Origin: Bombus terrestris
Lineage: Eukaryota > Arthropoda > Insecta > Hymenoptera > Apidae
Length of the DNA stretch: 64,000 nt
Direction of reading: 5' to 3'
Assembly (NCBI RefSeq): GCF_910591885.1
Contig: NW_025963553.1
Coordinates: forward strand, 1,736,001 to 1,800,000
Shown: in pieces, positions 10,595 through 25,300 of the stretch
Layout: each line of letters begins with the position of its first letter
Numbering within the stretch: position 1 is the stretch's first letter
Notes under the pieces: model-generated
The model's database searches: none
What the model saw: only the letters and a program-made list of their open reading frames with translations
Told to the model about the DNA's origin: nothing
Made by a program: the position numbers and the translations under genes

Positions 10595-13111
10595 ATAGTA
10601 CTATTTCCACATACTACAGTCCAATGTGATGTCCGAAGTGGCTAACAAAATTAGGTACTAACACGATATATATGCATATTGCAAGGTATACATATACCTT
10701 GCAAATTGTGATCGTTGCTCGCTCGCTCCGCTCGCTCGTAAAAATTTAGTCCAACCTCACATCCGATCCGACACGTTCGCAAATTCGAAATAAGTCGCCA
10801 CCATATCGAATAATGAACGCAAGATGGATTGGTTTTAGGTTACGCTATAGTTTTCGAGCGAGCGCAGCGAACGAGAGACGCGTAAAGGTGTGTCACAATC
10901 CAACGGTTTGGCACATACGGACATTGAAACATTCGCACCAGCCCGAGGAGCCGGAAGTCTTTATCCTATTGCCTGCTGACAAATGTTTACAGTTTGTGAA
11001 TAGTTTCACATAAATAGTACTATTTCCACATACTACAGTCCAATGTGATGTCCGAAGTGGCTGACAAAATTAGGTACTAACACGAAATATATGCAAGACA
11101 ATATAAGGTATATGTATACCTTGCAAATTGTGATCGTTGCTCGCTCGCTCCGCTCGCTCGTAAAAATTTAGTCCAACCTCACATCCGATCCGACACGTTC
11201 GCAAATTCGAAATAAGTTGCCTTCATATCGAATGACTAACGCAAGATGGATTGGGTTTAGGTTAGGCTACAGCTTTCGAGCGAGCGCAGCGAGCGAGAGA
11301 CGCGTAAAGGTGTGTCACAATGCAACGGTTTGGCACATACTGACATTGAAACATTCGCACCAGCCCGAGGAGCCGGATGTCTTTATCATATTGCCTGCTG
11401 ACAAATGTTTACAGTTTGTGAATAGTTTCACATAAATAGTACTATTTCCACATACTACAGGGCAATGTGATGTCCGAAGTGGCTGACGAAATTAGGTACT
11501 AACACGATATATATGCATATTGCAAGGTATATGTATACCTTGCATATTGTGATCGATGCTCGCTCGCTCCGCTCGCTCGTAAAAATTTAGTCCAACCTCA
11601 CATCCGATCCGACACGTTCGGAAATTCGAAATAAGTCGCCACCATATCGAATAATGAACGCAAGATGGATTGGTTTTAGGTTACGCTATAGTTTTCGAGC
11701 GAGCGCAGCGAACGAGAGACGCGTAAAGGTGTGTCACAATCCAACGGTTAGGCACATACGGACATTGAAACATTCGCACCAGCCCGAGGAGCCGGAAGTC
11801 TTTATCCTATTGCCTGCTGACAAATGTTTACAGTTTGTGAATAGTTTCACATAAATAGTACTATTTCCACATACTACAGTGCAATGTGATGTCCGAAGTG
11901 GCTGACAAAATTAGGTACTAACACGATATATATGCATATTGCAAGGTATATGTATACCTTGCAAATTGTGATCGTTGCTCGCTCGCTCCGCTCGCTCGTA
12001 AAAATTTAGTCCAACCTCACATCCGATCCGACACGTTCGCAAATTCGAAATAAGTCGCCTTCATATCGAATGACTAACGCAAGAGGGATTGGTTTTAGGT
12101 TAGGCTATAGTTTTCGAGCGAGCGCAGCGAGCGAGAGACGCGTAAAGGTGTATCACAATCTAACGGTTTGGGACATACGGACATTGAAACATTCGCACCA
12201 GCCAGAGGAGCCGGAAGTATTTATCCTATTGCCTGCTGACAAATGTTTACAGTTTGTGAATAGTTTCACATAAATAGTACTATTTCCACATACTACAGGG
12301 CAATGTGATGTCCGAAGTGGCTGACGAAATTAGGTACTAACACGATATATATGCATATTGCAAGGTATATGTATACCTTGCAAATTGTGATCGTTGCTCG
12401 CTCGCTCCGCTCGCTCGTAAAAATTTAGTCCAACCTCACATCCGATCCGACACGTTCGCAAATTCGAAATAATTCGCCTTCATATCGAATGACTAACGCA
12501 AGAGGGATTGGTTTTAGGTTAGGCTATAGTTTTCGAGAGAGCGCAGCGAACGAGAGACGCGTAAAGGTGTGTCACAATCCAACGGTTTGGCACATACGGA
12601 CATTGAAACATTCGCACCAGCCCGAGGAGCCGGAAGTCTTTATCCTATTGCTTGCTGACAAATGTTTACAGTTTGTGAATAGTTTCACATAAATAGTACT
12701 ATTTCCACATACTACAGTCCAATGTGATGTCCGAAGTGGCTAACAAAATTAGGTACTAACACGATATATATGCATATTGCAAGGTATATGTATACCTTGC
12801 AAATTGTGATCGTTGCTCGCTCGCTCCGCTCGCTCGTAAAAATTTAGTCCAACCTCACATCCGATCCGACACGTTCGCAAATTCGAAATAAGTCGCCACC
12901 ATATCGAATAATGAACGCAAGATGGATTGGTTTTAGGTTACGCTATAGTTTTCGAGCGAGCGCAGCGAACGAGAGACGCGTAAAGGTGTGTCACAATCCA
13001 ACGGTTTGGCACATACGGACATTGAAACATTCGCACCAGCCCGAGGAGCCGGAAGTCTTTATCCTATTGCCTGCTGACAAATGTTTACAGTTTGTGAATA
13101 GTTTCACATAA
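8916..13111 (+). repeat. Five-monomer unit A-B-C-D-E', two copies of 2098 bp
   Basis: Copy 1 is 8916-11013 (ends 9337, 9756, 10175, 10594, 11013). Copy 2 is 11014-13111 (ends 11435, 11854, 12273, 12692, 13111). Both are exactly 2098 bp. In copy 2, D carries TTGCTTGCTGAC (near 12650). The palindrome ahead of E' is TG-centred there but CA-centred in copy 1 (10679-10704). The first unit overlaps the right part of the seven-monomer duplicate, showing nested amplification. Confidence 0.85.
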
Positions 13112-16100
13112 ATAGTACTATTTCCACATACTACAGGGCAATGTGATGTCCGAAGTGGCTGACGAAATTAGGTACTAACACGATATATATGCATATTGCA
13201 AGGTATATGTATACCTTGCAAATTGTGATCGTTGCTCGCTCGCTCCGCTCGCTCGTAAAAATTTAGTCCAACCTCACATCCGATCCGACACGTTCGCAAA
13301 TTCGAAATAATTCGCCTTCATATCGAATAACTAACGCAAGAGGGATTGGTTTTAGGTTAGGCTATAGTTTTCGAGAGAGCGCAGCGAACGAGAGACGCGT
13401 AAAGGTGTGTTACAATCCAACGGTTTGGCACATACGGACATTGAAACATTCGCACCAGCCCGAGGAGCCGGAAGTCTTTATCCTATTGCCTGCTGACAAA
13501 TGTTTACAGTTTGTGAATAGTTTCACATAAATAGTACTATTTCCACATACTACAGTCCAATGTGATGTCCGAAGTGGCTAACAAAATTAGGTACTAACAC
13601 GATATATATGCATATTGCAAGGTATATGTATACCTTGCAAATTGTGATCGTTGCTCGCTCGCTCCGCTCGCTCGTAAAAATTTAGTCCAACCTCACATCC
13701 GATCCGACACGTTCGGAAATTCGAAATAAGTCGCCACCATATCGAATAATGAACGCAAGATGGATTGGTTTTAGGTTACGCTATAGTTTTCGAGCGAGCG
13801 CAGCGAACGAGAGACGCGTAAAGGTGTGTCACAATCCAACGGTTAGGCACATACGGACATTGAAACATTCGCACCAGCCCGAGGAGCCGGAAGTATTTAT
13901 CCTATTGCCTGCTGACAAATGTTTACAGTTTGTGAATAGTTTCACATAAATAGTACTATTTCCACATACTACAGTGCAATGTGATGTCCGAAGTGGCTGA
14001 CAAAATTAGGTACTAACACGATATATATGCATATTGCAAGGTATATGTATACCTTGCAAATTGTGATCGTTGCTCGCTCGCTCCGCTCGCTCGTAAAAAT
14101 TTAGTCCAACCTCACATCCGATCCGACACGTTCGCAAATTCGAAATAAGTCGCCTTCATATCGAATGACTAACGCAAGAGGGATTGGTTTTAGGTTAGGC
14201 TATAGTTTTCGAGCGAGCGCAGCGAGCGAGAGACGCGTAAAGGTGTATCACAATCTAACGGTTTGGGACATACGGACATTGAAACATTCGCACCAGCCCG
14301 AGGAGCCGGAAGTATTTATCCTATTGCCTGCTGACAAATGTTTACAGTTTGTGAATAGTTTCACATAAATAGTACTATTTCCACATACTACAGGGCAATG
14401 TGATGTCCGAAGTGGCTGACGAAATTAGGTACTAACACGATATATATGCATATTGCAAGGTATATGTATACCTTGCAAATTGTGATCGTTGCTCGCTCGC
14501 TCCGCTCGCTCGTAAAAATTTAGTCCAACCTCACATCCGATCCCACACGTTCGCAAATTCGAAATAAGTCGCCTTCATATCGAATGACTAACGCAAGAGG
14601 GATTGGTTTTAGGTTAGGCTATAGTTTTCGAGCGAGCGCAGCGAGCGAGAGACGCGTAAAGGTGTATCACAATCTAACGGTTTGGGACATACGGACATTG
14701 AAACATTCGCACCAGCCAGAGGAGCCGGAAGTATTTATCCTATTGCCTGCTGACAAATGTTTACAGTTTGTGAATAGTTTCACATAAATAGTACTATTTC
14801 CACATACTACAGGGCAATGTGATGTCCGAAGTGGCTGACGAAATTAGGTACTAACACGATATATATGCATATTGCAAGGTATATGTATACCTTGCAAATT
14901 GTGATCGTTGCTCGCTCGCTCCGCTCGCTCGTAAAAATTTAGTCCAACCTCACATCCGATCCGACACGTTCGCAAATTCGAAATAATTCGCCTTCATATC
15001 GAATAACTAACGCAAGAGGGATTGGTTTTAGGTTAGGCTATAGTTTTCGAGAGAGCGCAGCGAACGAGAGACGCGTAAAGGTGTGTTACAATCCAACGGT
15101 TTGGCACATACGGACATTGAAACATTCGCACCAGCCCGAGGAGCCGGAAGTCTTTATCCTATTGCCTGCTGACAAATGTTTACAGTTTGTGAATAGTTTC
15201 ACATAAATAGTACTATTTCCACATACTACAGTCCAATGTGATGTCCGAAGTGGCTCACAAAATTAGGTACTAACACGATATATATGCATATTGCAAGGTA
15301 TATGTATACCTTGCAAATTGTGATCGTTGCTCGCTCGCTCCGCTCGCTCGTAAAAATTTAGTCCAACCTCACATCCGATCCGACACGTTCGGAAATTCGA
15401 AATAAGTCGCCACCATATCGAATAATGAACGCAAGATGGATTGGTTTTAGGTTACGCTATAGTTTTCGAGCGAGCGCAGCGAACGAGAGACGCGTAAAGG
15501 TGTGTCACAATCCAACGGTTAGGCACATACGGACATTGAAACATTCGCACCAGCCCGAGGAGCCGGAAGTATTTATCCTATTGCCTGCTGACAAATGTTT
15601 ACAGTTTGTGAATAGTTTCACATAAATAGTACTATTTCCACATACTACAGTGCAATGTGATGTCCGAAGTGGCTGACAAAATTAGGTACTAACACGATAT
15701 ATATGCATATTGCAAGGTATATGTATACCTTGCAAATTGTGATCGTTGCTCGCTCGCTCCGCTCGCTCGTAAAAATTTAGTCCAACCTCACATCCGATCC
15801 GACACGTTCGCAAATTCGAAATAAGTCGCCTTCATATCGAATGACTAACGCAAGAGGGATTGGTTTTAGGTTAGGCTATAGTTTTCGAGCGAGCGCAGCG
15901 AGCGAGAGACGCGTAAAGGTGTATCACAATCTAACGGTTTGGGACATACGGACATTGAAACATTCGCACCAGCCAGAGGAGCCGGAAGTATTTATCCTAT
16001 TGCCTGCTGACAAATGTTTACAGTTTGTGAATAGTTTCACATAAATAGTACTATTTCCACATACTACAGGGCAATGTGATGTCCGAAGTGGCTGACGAAA

Positions 16101-16463
16101 TTAGGTACTAACACGATATATATGCATATTGCAAGGTATATGTATACCTTGCAAATTGTGATCGTTGCTCGCTCGCTCCGCTCGCTCGTAAAAATTTAGT
16201 CCAACCTCACATCCGATCCGACACGTTCGCAAATTCGAAATAATTCGCCTTCATATCGAATGACTAACGCAAGAGGGATTGGTTTTAGGTTAGGCTATAG
16301 TTTTCGAGAGAGCGCAGCGAACGAGAGACGCGTAAAGGTGTGTCACAATCCAACGGTTTGGCACATACGGACATTGAAACATTCGCACCAGCCCGAGGAG
16401 CCGGAAGTCTTTATCCTATTGCCTGCTGACAAATGTTTACAGTTTGTGAATAGTTTCACATAA
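13112..16463 (+). repeat. D''-B-C-C then D''-B-C-D blocks
   Basis: Monomers end at 13530 (D''), 13949 (B), 14368 (C), 14787 (C), 15206 (D''), 15625 (B), 16044 (C), 16463 (D). D'' has GAATAACTAACG in place of GAATGACTAACG, removing the ORF start codon, and GTGTTACAATCC. These marks are shared by both D'' copies (near 13326 and 15002) and seen nowhere else. The eight monomers therefore arose by duplicating a D''-B-C unit, with different monomers filling the fourth position. Confidence 0.84.
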
Positions 16464-19405
16464 ATAGTACTATTTCCACATACTACAGTCCAATGTGATG
16501 TCCGAAGTGGCTAACAAAATTAGGTACTAACACGATATATATGCATATTGCAAGGTATACATATACCTTGCAAATTGTGATCGTTGCTCGCTCGCTCCGC
16601 TCGCTCGTAAAAATTTAGTCCAACCTCACATCCGATCCGACACGTTCGCAAATTCGAAATAAGTCGCCACCATATCGAATAATGAACGCAAGATGGATTG
16701 GTTTTAGGTTACGCTATAGTTTTCGAGCGAGCGCAGCGAACGAGAGACGCGTAATGGTGTGTCACAATCCAACGGTTTGGCACATACGGACATTGAAACA
16801 TTCGCACCAGCCCGAGGAGCCGGAAGTCTTTATCCTATTGCCTACTGACAAATGTTTACAGTTTGTGAATAGTTTCACATAAATAGTACTATTTCCACAT
16901 ACTACAGTCCAATGTGATGTCCGAAGTGGCTGACAAAATTAGGTACTAACACGAAATATATGCAAGGCAATATAAGGTATATGTATACCTTGCAAATTGT
17001 GATCGTTGCTCGCTCGCTCCGCTCGCTCGTAAAAATTTAGTCCAACCTCACATCCGATCCGACACGTTCGCAAATTCGAAATAAGTCGCCTTCATATCGA
17101 ATGACTAACGCAAGAGGGATTGGTTTTAGGCTAGGCTATAGTTTTCGAGCGAGCGCAGCGAGCGAGAGACGCGTAAAGGTGTACCACAATCTAACGGTTT
17201 GGCACATATGGACATTGAAACATTCGCACCAGACCGAGGAGCCGGAAGTCTTTATCCTATTGCCTGCTGACAAATGTTTACAGTTTGTGAATAGTTTCAC
17301 ATAAATAGTACTATTTCCACATACTACAGTGCAATGTGATGTCCGAAGTGGCTGACAAAATTAGGTACTAACACGATATATATGCATATTGCAAGGTATA
17401 TGTATACCTTGCAAATTGTGATCGTTGGTCGCTCGCTCCGCTCGCTCGTAAAAATTTAGTCCAACCTCACATCCGATCCGACACGTTCGCAAATTCGAAA
17501 TAAGTCGCCTTCATATCGAATGACTAACGCAAGAGGGATTGGTTTTAGGTTAGGCTATAGTTTTCGAGCGAGCGCAGCGAGCGAGAGACGCGTAAAGGTG
17601 TATCACAATCTAACGGTTTGGCACATACGGACATTGAAACATTCGCACCAGCCAGAGGAGCCGGAAGTATTTATCCTATTGCCTGCTGACAAATGTTTAC
17701 AGTTTGTGAATAGTTTCACATAAATAGTACTATTTCCACATACTACAGTCCAATGTGATGTCCGAAGTGGCTGACAAAATTAGGTACTAACACGAAATAT
17801 ATGCAAGACAATATAAGGTATATGTATACCTTGCAAATTGTGATCGTTGCTCGCTCGCTCCGCTCGCTCGTAAAAATTTAGTCCAACCTCACATCCGATC
17901 CGACACGTTCGCAAATTCGAAATAAGTCGCCACCATATCGAATAATGAACGCAAGATGGATTGGTTTTAGGTTACGCTATAGTTTTCGAGCGAGCGCAGC
18001 GAACGAGAGACGCGTAAAGGTGTGTCACAATCCAACGGTTTGGCACATACGGACATTGAAACATTCGCACCAGCCCGAGGAGCCGGAAGTCTTTATCCTA
18101 TTGCCTGCTGACAAATGTTTACAGTTTGTGAATAGTTTCACATAAATAGTACTATTTCCACATACTACAGTCCAATGTGATGTCCGAAGTGGCTGACAAA
18201 ATTAGGTACTAACACGAAATATATGCAAGACAATATAAGGTATATGTATACCTTGCAAATTGTGATCGTTGCTCGCTCGCTCCGCTCGCTCGTAAAAATT
18301 TAGTCCAACCTCACATCCGATCCGACACGTTCGCAAATTCGAAATAAGTTGCCTTCATATCGAATGACTAACGCAAGATGGATTGGGTTTAGGTTAGGCT
18401 ACAGCTTTCGAGCGAGCGCAGCGAGCGAGAGACGCGTAAAGGTGTGTCACAATGCAACGGTTTGGCACATACTGACATTGAAACATTCGCACCAGCCCGA
18501 GGAGCCGGATGTCTTTATCATATTGCCTGCTGACAAATGTTTACAGTTTGTGAATAGTTTCACATAAATAGTACTATTTCCACATACTACAGGGCAATGT
18601 GATGTCCGAAGTGGCTGACGAAATTAGGTACTAACACGATATATATGCATATTGCAAGGTATATGTATACCTTGCATATTGTGATCGATGCTCGCTCGCT
18701 CCGCTCGCTCGTAAAAATTTAGTCCAACCTCACATCCGATCCGACACGTTCGGAAATTCGAAATAAGTCGCCACCATATCGAATAATGAACGCAAGATGG
18801 ATTGGTTTTAGGTTACGCTATAGTTTTCGAGCGAGCGCAGCGAACGAGAGACGCGTAAAGGTGTGTCACAATCCAACGGTTAGGCACATACGGACATTGA
18901 AACATTCGCACCAGCCCGAGGAGCCGGAAGTCTTTATCCTATTGCCTGCTGACAAATGTTTACAGTTTGTGAATAGTTTCACATAAATAGTACTATTTCC
19001 ACATACTACAGTGCAATGTGATGTCCGAAGTGGCTGACAAAATTAGGTACTAACACGATATATATGCATATTGCAAGGTATATGTATACCTTGCAAATTG
19101 TGATTGTTGCTCGCTCGCTCCGCTCGCTCGTAAAAATTTAGTCCAACCTCACATCCGATCCGACACGTTCGCAAATTCGAAATAAGTCGCCACCATATCG
19201 AATAATGAACGCAAGATGGATTGGTTTTAGGTTACGCTATAGTTTTCGAGCGAGCGCAGCGAACGAGAGACGCGTAAAGGTGTGTCACAATCCAACGGTT
19301 TGGCACATACGGACATTGAAACATTCGCACCAGCCCGAGGAGCCGGAAGTCTTTATCCTATTGCCTGCTGACAAATGTTTACAGTTTGTGAATAGTTTCA
19401 CATAA
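16464..19405 (+). repeat. E-F-I-E'-A-B-E' monomer run
   Basis: Monomers end at 16882 (E), 17304 (F, 422 bp), 17723 (I), 18145 (E', 422 bp), 18567 (A, 422 bp), 18986 (B), 19405 (E'). The E-F pair repeats the marks of 3460-4300. This E also has CCTACTGAC, normally a mark of G, S and Y types. One private change is TGATTGTTGC near 19102. A-B-E' recurs at 21085-22344 without C and D, consistent with deletion of two monomers from A-B-C-D-E'. Confidence 0.83.
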
Positions 19406-21084
19406 ATAGTACTATTTCCACATACTACAGTCCAATGTGATGTCCGAAGTGGCTGACAAAATTAGGTACTAACACGAAATATATGCAAGGCAATATAAGG
19501 TATATGTATACCTTGCAAATTGTGATCGTTGCTCGCTCGCTCCGCTCGCTCGTAAAAATTTAGTCCAACCTCACATCCGATCCGACACGTTCGCAAATTC
19601 GAAATAAGTTGCCTACATATCGAATGACTAACGCAAGATGGATTGGGTTTAGGTTAGGCTACAGCTTTCGAGCGAGCGCAGCGAGCGAGAGACGCGTAAA
19701 CGTGTGTCACAATGCAACGGTTTGGCACATACTGACATTGAAACATTCGCACCAGCCCGAGGAGCCGGATGTCTTTATCATATTGCCTGCTGACAAATGT
19801 TTACAGTTTGTGAATAGTTTCACATAAATAGTACTATTTCCACATACTACAGGGCAATGTGATGTCCGAAGTGGCTGACGAAATTAGGTACTAACACGAT
19901 ATATATGCATATTGCAAGGTATATGTATACCTTGCAAATTGTGATCGATGCTCGCTCGCTCCGCTCGCTCGTAAAAATTTAGTCCAACCTCACATCCGAT
20001 CCGACACGTTCGCAAATTCGAAATAAGTCGCCTTCATATCGAATGACTAACGCAAGAGGGATTGGTTTTAGGTTAGGCTATAGTATTCGAGCGAGCGCAG
20101 CGAGCGAGAGACGCGTAAAGGTGTATCACAATCTAACGGTTTGGGACATACGGACATTGAAACATTCGCACCAGCCAGAGGAGCCGGAAGTATTTATCCT
20201 ATTGCCTGCTGACAAATGTTTACAGTTTGTGAATAGTTTCACATAAATAGTACTATTTCCACATACTACAGGGCAATGTGATGTCCGAAGTGGCTGACGA
20301 AATTAGGTACTAACACGATATATATGCATATTGCAAGGTATACATATACCTTGCAAATTGTGATCGTTGCTCGCTCGCTCCGCTCGCTCGTAGAAATTTA
20401 GTCCAACCTCACATCCGATCCGACACGTTCGCAAATTCGAAATATGTCGCCACCATATCGAATAATGAACGCAAGATGGATTGGTTTTAGGTTACGCTAT
20501 AGTTTTCGAGCGAGCGCAGCGAACGAGAGACGCGTAAAGGTGTGTCACAATCCAACGGTTAGGCACATACGGACATTGAAACATTCGCACCAGCCCGAGG
20601 AGCCGGAAGTCTTTATCCTATTGCCTGCTGACAAATGTTTACAGTTTGTGAATAGTTTCACATAAATAGTACTATTTCCACATACTACAGTGCAATGTGA
20701 TGTCCGAAGTGGCTGACAAAATTAGGTACTAACACGATATATATGCATATTGCAAGGTATATGTATACCTTGCAAATTGTGATCGTTGCTCGCTCGCTCC
20801 GCTCGCTCGTAAAAATTTAGTCCAACCTCACATCCGATCCGACACGTTCGCAAATTCGAAATAAGTCGCCTTCATATCGAATGACTAACGCAAGAGGGAT
20901 TGGTTTTAGGCTAGGCTATAGTTTTCGAGCGAGCGCAGCGAGCGAGAGACGCGTAAAGGTGTATCACAATCTAACGGTTTGGCACATACGGACATTGAAA
21001 CATTCGCACCAGCCCGAGGAGCCGGAAGTCTTTATCCTATTGCCTGCTGACAAATGTTTACAGTTTGTGAATAGTTTCACATAA
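19406..21084 (+). repeat. Four-monomer block A'-C'-B'-I', left copy
   Basis: Monomers end at 19827 (A', 422 bp), 20246 (C'), 20665 (B'), 21084 (I'). Private marks: GTTGCCTACATATCG and GTAAACGTGTG in A'; TATAGTATTCGAG in C'; a CA-centre palindrome at 20331-20356, CGTAGAAATTT and AAATATGTCGCC in B'; GGCTAGGC in I'. Every mark recurs at 58947-60625 at a constant offset of 39541 bp. In B' the AAATATGTC change creates an extra upstream ATG, giving a 73-codon ORF (20444-20665). Confidence 0.9.
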
Positions 21085-22344
21085 ATAGTACTATTTCCAC
21101 ATACTACAGTCCAATGTGATGTCCGAAGTGGCTGACAAAATTAGGTACTAACACGAAATATATGCAAGACAATATAAGGTATATGTATACCTTGCAAATT
21201 GTGATCGTTGCTCGCTCGCTCCGCTCGCTCGTAAAAATTTAGTCCAACCTCACATCCGATCCGACACGTTCGCAAATTCGAAATAAGTTGCCTTCATATC
21301 GAATGACTAACGCAAGATGGATTGGGTTTAGGTTAGGCTACAGCTTTCGAGCGAGCGCAGCGAGCGAGAGACGCGTAAAGGTGTGTCACAATGCAACGGT
21401 TTGGCACATACTGACATTGAAACATTCGCACCAGCCCGAGGAGCCGGATGTCTTTATCATATTGCCTGCTGACAAATGTTTACAGTTTGTGGATAGTTTC
21501 ACATAAATAGTACTATTTCCACATACTACAGGGCAATGTGATGTCCGAAGTGGCTGACGAAATTAGGTACTAACACGATATATATGCATATTGCAAGGTA
21601 TATGTATACCTTGCATATTGTGATCGATGCTCGCTCGCTCCGCTCGCTCGTAAAAATTTAGTCCAACCTCACATCCGATCCGACACGTTCGGAAATTCGA
21701 AATAAGTCGCCACCATATCGAATAATGAACGCAAGATGGATTGGTTTTAGGTTACGCTATAGTTTTCGAGCGAGCGCAGCGAACGAGAGACGCGTAAAGG
21801 TGTGTCACAATCCAACGGTTAGGCACATACGGACATTGAAACATTCGCACCAGCCCGAGGAGCCGGAAGTCTTTATCCTATTGCCTGCTGACAAATGTTT
21901 ACAGTTTGTGAATAGTTTCACATAAATAGTACTATTTCCACATACTACAGTGCAATGTGATGTCCGAAGTGGCTGACAAAATTAGGTACTAACACGATAT
22001 ATATGCATATTGCAAGGTATATGTATACCTTGCAAATTGTGATCGTTGCTCGCTCGCTCCGCTCGCTCGTAAAAATTTAGTCCAACCTCACATCCGATCC
22101 GACACGTTCGCAAATTCGAAATAAGTCGCCACCATATCGAATAATGAACGCAAGATGGATTGGTTTTAGGTTACGCTATAGTTTTCGAGCGAGCGCAGCG
22201 AACGAGAGACGCGTAAAGGTGTGTCACAATCCAACGGTTTGGCACATACGGACATTGAAACATTCGCACCAGCCCGAGGAGCCGGAAGTCTTTATCCTAT
22301 TGCCTGCTGACAAATGTTTACAGTTTGTGAATAGTTTCACATAA
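21085..22344 (+). repeat. A-B-E' run
   Basis: Monomers end at 21506 (A, 422 bp), 21925 (B), 22344 (E'). A carries the private change TTTGTGGATAG near 21490. This is the last ordinary A monomer (AATGCAACGG) in the window; further right the A position is taken by A2 (AATCCAACGG), except in the transferred block. Confidence 0.83.
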
Positions 22345-25300
22345 ATAGTACTATTTCCACATACTACAGTCCAATGTGATGTCCGAAGTGGCTAACAAAA
22401 TTAGGTACTAACACGATATATATGCATATTGCAAGGTATACATATACCTTGCAAATTGTGATCGTTGCTCGCTCGCTCCGCTCGCTCGTAAAAATTTAGT
22501 CCAACCTCACATCCGATCCGACACGTTCGCAAATTCGAAATAAGTCGCCACCATATCGAATAATGAACGCAAGATGGATTGGTTTTAGGTTACGCTATAG
22601 TTTTCGAGCGAGCGCAGCGAACGAGAGACGCGTAAAGGTGTGTCACAATCCAACGGTTAGGCACATACGGACATTGAAACATTCGCACCAGCCCGAGGAG
22701 CCGGAAGTCTTTATCCTATTGCCTGCTGACAAATGTTTACAGTTTGTGAATAGTTTCACATAAATAGTACTATTTCCACATACTACAGTGCAATGTGATG
22801 TCCGAAGTGGCTGACAAAATTAGGTACTAACACGATATATATGCATATTGCAAGGTATATGTATACCTTGCAAATTGTGATCGTTGCTCGCTCGCTCCGC
22901 TCGCTCGTAAAAATTTAGTCCAACCTCACATCCGATCCGACACGTTCGCAAATTCGAAATAAGTCGCCTTCATATCGAATGACTAACGCAAGAGGGATTG
23001 GTTTTAGGCTAGGCTATAGTTTTCGAGCGAGCGCAGCGAGCGAGAGACGCGTAAAGGTGTACCACAATCTAACGGTTTGGCACATATGGACATTGAAACA
23101 TTCGCACCAGACCGAGGAGCCGGAAGTCTTTATCCTATTGCCTGCTGACAAATGTTTACAGTTTGTGAATAGTTTCACATAAATAGTACTATTTCCACAT
23201 ACTACAGTGCAATGTGATGTCCGAAGTGGCTGACAAAATTAGGTACTAACACGATATATATGCATATTGCAAGGTATATGTATACCTTGCAAATTGTGAT
23301 CGCTGGTCGCTCGCTCCGCTCGCTCGTAAAAATTTAGTCCAACCTCACATCCGATCCGACACGTTCGCAAATTCGAAATAAGTCGCCTTCATATCGAATG
23401 ACTAACGCAAGAGGGATTGGTTTTAGGTTAGGCTATAGTTTTCGAGCGAGCGCAGCGAGCGAGAGACGCGTAAAGGTGTATCACAATCTAACGGTTTGGC
23501 ACATACGGACATTGAAACATTCGCACCAGCCAGAGGAGCCGGAAGTATTTATCCTATTGCCTGCTGACAAATGTTTACAGTTTGTGAATAGTTTCACATA
23601 AATAGTACTATTTCGACATACTACAGTCCAATGTGATGTCCGAAGTGGCTAACCAAATTAGGTACTAACACGATATATATGCATATTGCAAGGTATATGT
23701 ATACCTTGCAAATTGTGATCGTTGCTCGCTCGCTCCGCTCGCTCGTAAAAATTTAGTCCAACCTCACATCCGATCCGACACGTTCGTAAATTCGAAATAA
23801 GTCGCCACCATATCGAATAATGAACGCAAGATGGATTGGTTTTAGGTTACACTATAGTTTTCGAGCGAGCGCAGCGAGCGAGAGACGCGTAAAGGTGTGT
23901 CACAATCCAACGGTTTGGCACATACTGACATTGAAACATTCGCAACAGCCCGAGGAGCCGGAAGTCTTTATCATACTGCCTACTGACAAATGTTGACAGT
24001 TTGTGAATAGTTTCACATAAATAGTACTATTTCGACATACTACAGTGCAATGTGATGTCCGAAGTGGCTGACAAAATTAGGTACTAACACGATATATATG
24101 CATATTGCAAGGTATATGTATGCCTTGCAAATTGTGATCGTTGCTCGCTCGCTCCGCTCGCTCGTAAAAATTTAGTCCAACCTCACATCCGATCCGACAC
24201 GTTCGCAAATTCGAAATAAGTCGCCTTCATACCGAATGACTAACGCAAGAGGGATTGGTTTTAGGTTAGGCTATAGTTTTCGAGCGAGCGCAGCGAGCGA
24301 GAGACGCGTAAAGGTGTATCACAATCTAACGGTTTGGCACATACGGACATTGAAACATTCGCACAAGCCAGAGGAGCCGGAAGTCTTTATCCTATTGCCT
24401 GCTGACAAATGTTTACAGTTTGTGAATAGTTTCACATAAATAGTACTATTTCCACATACTACAGTCCAATGTGATGTCCGAAGTGGCTGACAAAATTAGG
24501 TACTAACACGAAATATATGCAAGACAATATAAGGTATATGTATACCTTGCAAATTGTGATCGTTGCTCGCTCGCTCCGCTCGCTCGTAAAAATTTAGTCC
24601 AACCTCACATCCGATCCGACACGTTCGCAAATTCGAAATAAGTCGCTTTCATATCGAATGACTAACGCAAGAGGGATTGGTTTTAGGTTAGGCTATAGTT
24701 TTCGAGCGAGCGCAGCGAGCGAGAGACGCGTAAAGGTGTATCACAATCTAACGGTTTGGCACACACTGACATTGAAACATTCGCACCAGCCCGAGGAGCC
24801 GGAAGTCTTTATCATATTGCCTACTGACAAATGTTTACAGTTTGTGAATAGTTTCACATAAATAGTACTATTTCGACATACTACAGTGCAATGTGATGTC
24901 CGAAGTGGCTGACAAAATTAGGTACTAACACGATATATATGGATATTGCAAGGTATATGTATACCTTGCAAATTGTGATCGTTGCTCGCTCGCTCCGCTC
25001 GCTCGTAAAAATTTAGTCCAACCTCACATCCGATCCGACACGTTCGTAAATTCGAAATAAGTCGCCACCATATCGAATAATGAACGCAAGATGGATTGGT
25101 TTTAGGTTACGCTATAGTTTTCGAGCGAGCGCAGCGAACGAGAGACGCGTAAAGGTGTGTCACAATCCAACGGTTAGGCACATACGGACATTGAAACATT
25201 CGCACCAGCCCGAGGAGCCGGAAGTCTTTATCCTATTGCCTGCTGACAAATGTTTACAGTTTGTGAATAGTTTCACATAAATAGTACTATTTCCACATAC

